A stretch of 36,939 bases of DNA from Lysobacterales bacterium (GTDB lineage Bacteria > Pseudomonadota > Gammaproteobacteria > Xanthomonadales > SZUA-5), in contig JALHMH010000044.1 in the NCBI GenBank assembly GCA_022844165.1, positions 1 to 36,939 of the forward strand. Reading direction: 5' to 3'. Each line of letters opens with the position of its first letter. Within the stretch, counting starts at the first letter, position 1. Shown in pieces: positions 33,753 through 36,939 of this stretch. The translations under genes were made by a program, and so were the position numbers. The notes beneath the pieces were generated by a model. It ran no database searches and was not told the origin of the DNA. It saw only the letters and a list, made by a program, of their open reading frames with translations.

Positions 33753-35357
33753 CTAACCTCGCTTCGATTCAAGACGCTCCAACCGCGGGCCTTCCGATGC
33801 ATACGCAGACAGCGCCATTTGCGTTTCTGGTCCGGCAATGCCATCCGCAACCAAGCCCAAACGCAACTGTAGACGTCGCAATCGGCGTTCGAGTTCCGCA
33901 TCGAAGCTGCCATCGAAGGCCGATTCATCCGGCGACAGCAACTGTTGCGTCTCTGCAAGCGCCAGGTGCACACGCACCCATTCTACGCCAGGACCGCTGT
34001 CGCCGCGCTGCAAAGTGCCAGGGAGATAGCTGGGGGCTCGCCATAGCACGCGATAGTCGCCCAGCCAGTTCAACTCAACCAGCGAGCGTGGTACCTCGAT
34101 TCTCTGCCCTGCGACTTCCAGGCGTGCGTTTTGTTCATCGATCCCTTGTAGCAATGTCGACACAAACTGTTCGCCAATTCGAAGCCGCAGGACGACCGGA
34201 CGTTGCAGTGCCGCGAGCCGATTCAAAGGGCCCTGTGCACGCAAGCAGTTGAGGCCAGGCGCAACAATGCCAGCACATTCCCTCAGGTCCTTCAGTGCCT
34301 CGCCTGACACCGGCCAATTGAACATCGCCGCATAACGTTGCCAGGTGCTGTCCTCATGCAGATGCGCGTCTGCCAGCAACGACTGCCAGCGTTGCTCTGC
34401 CGATACTTCTGGAACCACAGGCGCACCAGCCATCGCGGCGGCTGCGGGTTCTGGCGCACGCGGCCAGGAAATTGCAATGACCAGAGCCGTGATCGCGGCC
34501 GCAGCAGCAACGAAATAACGCCAGCTTCGGCGGCGACGCTGGCCGCCATGCAGCGCTTCGTCCGCCGCTTCTTCGACGATGCGTTCGTTGATGCTGTCGA
34601 GCGTTCGCGCATACCCCGCCACCATCGCCCGGTCGGCGATGACATTGATCACTCTGGGTACACCGCCTGAGCGCTTGTGAAGGGCGCGCAATGCAAGTCG
34701 GGTGAACGGCAAGCGCTCGGAGCCGGCAACATGCAGGCGATGGCGAATGTAGGTTTCAGTTTCGTTCGCCTCAAGGGGTGTCAGGTGGTATCGAGCCGTG
34801 ATGCGCTGCGACAACTGGCGCAGCTCCGGCCGATCGAGCAGCGAGCGCAATTCGGGCTGGCCGAGCAGGATGATCTGCAACAACTTTTGCGTTGGCGTCT
34901 CCAGATTGGTCAACAGACGAACCTGCTCCAGCGATTGCACCGACAGGTTTTGCGCCTCGTCGATGATGACCACTACCCGTTCGCCATCGGCGTGCGCCTT
35001 GAGCAGAAAGGCATTCAATTGATCCGTCAGCGCCTTGATGCTGCCCCGGGACCCGGCGATATCGAGGCCTAACTCCTCGCTGATGGTCTCCAGCAGTTCG
35101 ATGGGCGAAAGCAACGGATTGAGGAGGAGTGCAACTCGGGTCTTCTCCGGGAGCTGGTCCAGCAACAGTCGGCACAAAGTGGTCTTGCCAGTACCGACTT
35201 CGCCCGTGAGCTGCACAAATCCGCCCGATCCGCCCTGGCCAACGCCGTAGAGCAGATGTGCCAGGCCGTCCCGATGACGCTCGCTCAAAAAAACGAAGCG
35301 CGGATCGGGTGTGATCGAAAATGGCGGCTGCGACAAGCCGTAGAAGTCGAGGTACAT
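33753..35357 (-). CDS. gspA: ExeA/GspA-type AAA ATPase with peptidoglycan-binding domain
   Basis: GspA (ExeA) is an inner-membrane ATPase that, with GspB, lets the type II secretin assemble across the cell wall. The 534 residues start MYLDFYGLSQPPFSITPDPRF, typical of the family. Walker A GEVGTGKTT lies at 52-60 and Walker B VVVIIDEAQ ends at 135. LLGQPELRSLL and SGGVPRVINVIADRAM follow. A membrane helix spans about 281-298, and the periplasmic part ends in a peptidoglycan-binding fold (about 465-525, RRLRRLQLRLGLVADGIAGP). It is first of the gspA-gspB-rhomboid operon; the 89 bases between it and the divergent VWA gene should contain both promoters. Confidence 0.94.
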   Translation of the reverse strand: MYLDFYGLSQPPFSITPDPRFVFLSERHRDGLAHLLYGVGQGGSGGFVQLTGEVGTGKTTLCRLLLDQLPEKTRVALLLNPLLSPIELLETISEELGLDIAGSRGSIKALTDQLNAFLLKAHADGERVVVIIDEAQNLSVQSLEQVRLLTNLETPTQKLLQIILLGQPELRSLLDRPELRQLSQRITARYHLTPLEANETETYIRHRLHVAGSERLPFTRLALRALHKRSGGVPRVINVIADRAMVAGYARTLDSINERIVEEAADEALHGGQRRRRSWRYFVAAAAAITALVIAISWPRAPEPAAAAMAGAPVVPEVSAEQRWQSLLADAHLHEDSTWQRYAAMFNWPVSGEALKDLRECAGIVAPGLNCLRAQGPLNRLAALQRPVVLRLRIGEQFVSTLLQGIDEQNARLEVAGQRIEVPRSLVELNWLGDYRVLWRAPSYLPGTLQRGDSGPGVEWVRVHLALAETQQLLSPDESAFDGSFDAELERRLRRLQLRLGLVADGIAGPETQMALSAYASEGPRLERLESKRG

Positions 35358-35446
35358 TGGCTTAGTCTAGAGGAGGGCGATGGCAAGAACTGCGTTGATT
35401 GTCGCCCAGGATTCGTTTTCGACCTTACGGTCATTGAAGGGTTCCC

Positions 35447-36649
35447 ATGCTGATACGCTTTCTGCTCACATTGCGGGCTTTCGGATTGAAGGTCGGATTG
35501 ACCGAATTTCTGGCGTTACTGCAAGCGCTTAAACAGGGTTGGGCTCAGGCGTCCATTGGCGATTTCTATGTATTGGCGCGAACTGTTCTTATCAAGGACG
35601 AAAGCCTGTTTGATCGATACGATCGCGCATTTTCGGCATTTTTCGACGGCATCGCAGACGATGCGTCCGATTGGCTAAGAGAAGTTCCGCCCGATTGGCT
35701 CCACCAGGTTTTCGAGCGTGATCTCACTGACGAGGAAAAGTCGCAACTCAAGGCTTTTGGATCGCTGCAAGAACTGATGGATACGCTGCGCGAGCGCCTG
35801 GCGCAACAAACCGAGCGGCATCAAGGCGGCAACCGGTGGATCGGCACCGGTGGCACCTCGCCCTTTGGCCATGGCGGATACCATCCGGAAGGCGTGCGAA
35901 TCGGCGGTCGCTCGCAGCAGCGCCGCGCCGCCAAAGTTTGGGAGCAGCGTGCGTATCGGAACCTCGATGACGATGTCGAACTCGGGCGGCGCAACTTCCA
36001 GGTCGCGCTGCGGCGTCTGCGCAAATTCGCGCGCGAGGGTGCGGCCGATGAGCTCGACCTGGACGATACTATCCATTCCACAGCGCGCAACGCGGGCTGG
36101 CTCGATTTAAAGCTACGCCCAGAGCGCCATAACGCGTTGAAGCTGCTCTTGTTCATCGATATCGGTGGCTCGATGGACGACCATATCCGCGTTTGCGAGG
36201 AGCTCTTTTCGGCGGCAAGAGTCGAGTTCAAACACCTCGTACACTTCTATTTCCATAACTGCGTGTATGAGCGCGTGTGGAAGGACAACCGCCGCCGTCA
36301 CAACGAAAGTACGCCGACCATTGAGCTGATGCGCAAGTACAGCGCCGACTATCGCGTGATCTTTGTCGGCGATGCGAGCATGAGTCCATTGGAGCTGCTC
36401 GAACCAGGCGGCTCCATCGAACATTGGAACGAAGAGGCCGGGCACGTGTGGTTATCGCGCATGGCGCGCAGCTGGCCGCGTCTTGCCTGGCTCAATCCCG
36501 CTGAGCGCGAGCATTGGGGCTACACACCCACGATTACACACATTCGACGCATGCTCGGCGATCGCATGTTCCCGTTGACGGTTGCCGGTATCACCGAGGC
36601 GATTGACGCACTCAAGCGACCCATGGCCGTATCGGCGGAGGTTGACTAG
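35447..36649 (+). CDS. VWA-domain protein, CoxE-like
   Basis: A 400-residue cytosolic protein of the CoxE/VWA type. The N-terminal helical domain opens MLIRFLLTLRAFGLKVGLTEF and contains FDRYDRAFSAFFDGI. A Gly-rich linker (residues 126-155, GTGGTSPFGHGGY) precedes NFQVALRRLRKFAREGAADELDLDDTI in pieces. The VWA domain has MIDAS DIGGS at 238-242 and a later VIFVGDASMSP. Such proteins normally work with a MoxR-family AAA ATPase to insert cofactors or remodel enzymes; its gene may lie elsewhere, since the upstream neighbour is divergent gspA. GAAGGG stands five bases before the ATG. Confidence 0.88.
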   Translation: MLIRFLLTLRAFGLKVGLTEFLALLQALKQGWAQASIGDFYVLARTVLIKDESLFDRYDRAFSAFFDGIADDASDWLREVPPDWLHQVFERDLTDEEKSQLKAFGSLQELMDTLRERLAQQTERHQGGNRWIGTGGTSPFGHGGYHPEGVRIGGRSQQRRAAKVWEQRAYRNLDDDVELGRRNFQVALRRLRKFAREGAADELDLDDTIHSTARNAGWLDLKLRPERHNALKLLLFIDIGGSMDDHIRVCEELFSAARVEFKHLVHFYFHNCVYERVWKDNRRRHNESTPTIELMRKYSADYRVIFVGDASMSPLELLEPGGSIEHWNEEAGHVWLSRMARSWPRLAWLNPAEREHWGYTPTITHIRRMLGDRMFPLTVAGITEAIDALKRPMAVSAEVD

Positions 36650-36715
36650 AGTCCTTGATGAATCTGGATCTTGTCATTTGAGTCTGTTTCTTAGGAGCGG
36701 CTTTGGCTTTGGCAG

Positions 36716-36826
36716 CCCCCTTAAATTAAGGGGGCGATCGAGCGCGCAGCGCTCGATGGGGGTTGTGGCAAGTACGGTGTCTGGCGAAGCCAGCAATGCT
36801 CGGCGGTCTGAGGCGAAGCCTCGCTA
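36716..36826. repeat. Hairpin-rich extragenic element
   Basis: Four strong inverted repeats follow one another: CCCCCTTAA-A-TTAAGGGGG (36716-36734), ATCGAGCGC-GCA-GCGCTCGAT (36737-36757), CTGGC-GAA-GCCAG (36781-36793) and GAGGC-GAA-GCCTC (36810-36822). The last two share the same GCGAAGC core. A second GGGGG (36758-36762) could pair with the first CCCCC instead. It looks like a REP-type genomic repeat and may also terminate the VWA transcript. Only one copy is in the window. Confidence 0.6.
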
Positions 36827-36939
36827 GTGTGGTGTCCCAAAAATAACTACCATTAAATAGTAATCAATTTCCCTGCCGCACGAGCTACCGCTTCGATGAT
36901 CGCATCGGCGCTCTTGCGCCAGATGAAGGGCTTGGGATT
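36827..36939 (-). mobile_element. End of an IS630-family insertion sequence (partial)
   Basis: The IS-like sequence starts GTGTGGTGTCCCAAAAATAA directly after a TA dinucleotide (36825-36826), the target these elements duplicate, and carries the transposase C-terminus. The rest of the element is beyond the window, so the other inverted repeat and target copy cannot be compared. Confidence 0.65.
36853..36939 (-). CDS. IS630-family transposase, C-terminal fragment at window edge
   Basis: Reading the minus strand inwards from the edge gives 28 residues beginning NPKPFIWRKSADAIIEAVAR and ending GKLITI before TAA (36853-36855). NPKPFxWxKxADxI is the typical end of IS630-family DDE transposases. 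Only the C-terminus is in the window, so completeness and activity cannot be judged. Confidence 0.78.
   Translation of the reverse strand, partial: NPKPFIWRKSADAIIEAVARAAGKLITI

Overview
The window looks like chromosome from a GC-rich gammaproteobacterium, most probably of the order Lysobacterales (Xanthomonadales). The grounds are the yciO-scpA-scpB-rluB run, the yciI-bolA-parvulin run, a GspA/GspB pair, and secreted proteins that end in a short GD...FE tail. This placement is inferred from gene content and order only. I saw no tRNA, rRNA or CRISPR array.

Positions 1-6000 are accessory in character. They hold a truncated secreted protein, a two-gene nucleotidyltransferase module (723-1654, minus), a decayed HUH (Y1/RAYT-type) transposase (1741-2128), a 5'-truncated Kelch-repeat gene with an in-frame stop (2492-3418), and a large secreted beta-propeller protein (3663-5975, minus).

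Positions 6190-17012 are mostly housekeeping. A BCP-type peroxiredoxin with a possible structured leader is coupled to an uncharacterised gene. A minus-strand operon, yciO-scpA-scpB-rluB, links chromosome condensation with rRNA pseudouridylation and has overlapping or tightly packed junctions. A divergent plus-strand operon, yciI-bolA-parvulin-phospholipid methyltransferase, is coupled by three ATGA overlaps. A membrane Ser/Thr kinase with four extracytoplasmic repeats follows, then a dienelactone hydrolase and a HIT protein.

Positions 17075-22805 carry two tandem paralogous histidine kinases. The second has a 14-blade propeller sensor and a Y_Y_Y domain; the first keeps only the signal peptide, membrane segment, PAS and kinase parts. 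No response regulator lies beside them. An LTA-synthase/OpgB-like sulfatase-fold membrane enzyme (23110-25197) and a malic enzyme/phosphotransacetylase fusion (maeB) follow. A cytosolic BtuF-like protein and a phosphoglycerate-mutase-like protein are coupled to maeB.

Positions 29320-32066 are the yceD-rpmF-fabH-fabD cluster, led by a near-consensus sigma70 promoter that would leave almost no 5' leader on yceD. plsX, fabG and acpP are absent from their usual places. On the minus strand gspA-gspB-rhomboid protease form an operon (35357-32082). A VWA-domain protein follows on the plus strand. The window ends with a hairpin-rich repeat directly abutting the end of an IS630-family element.
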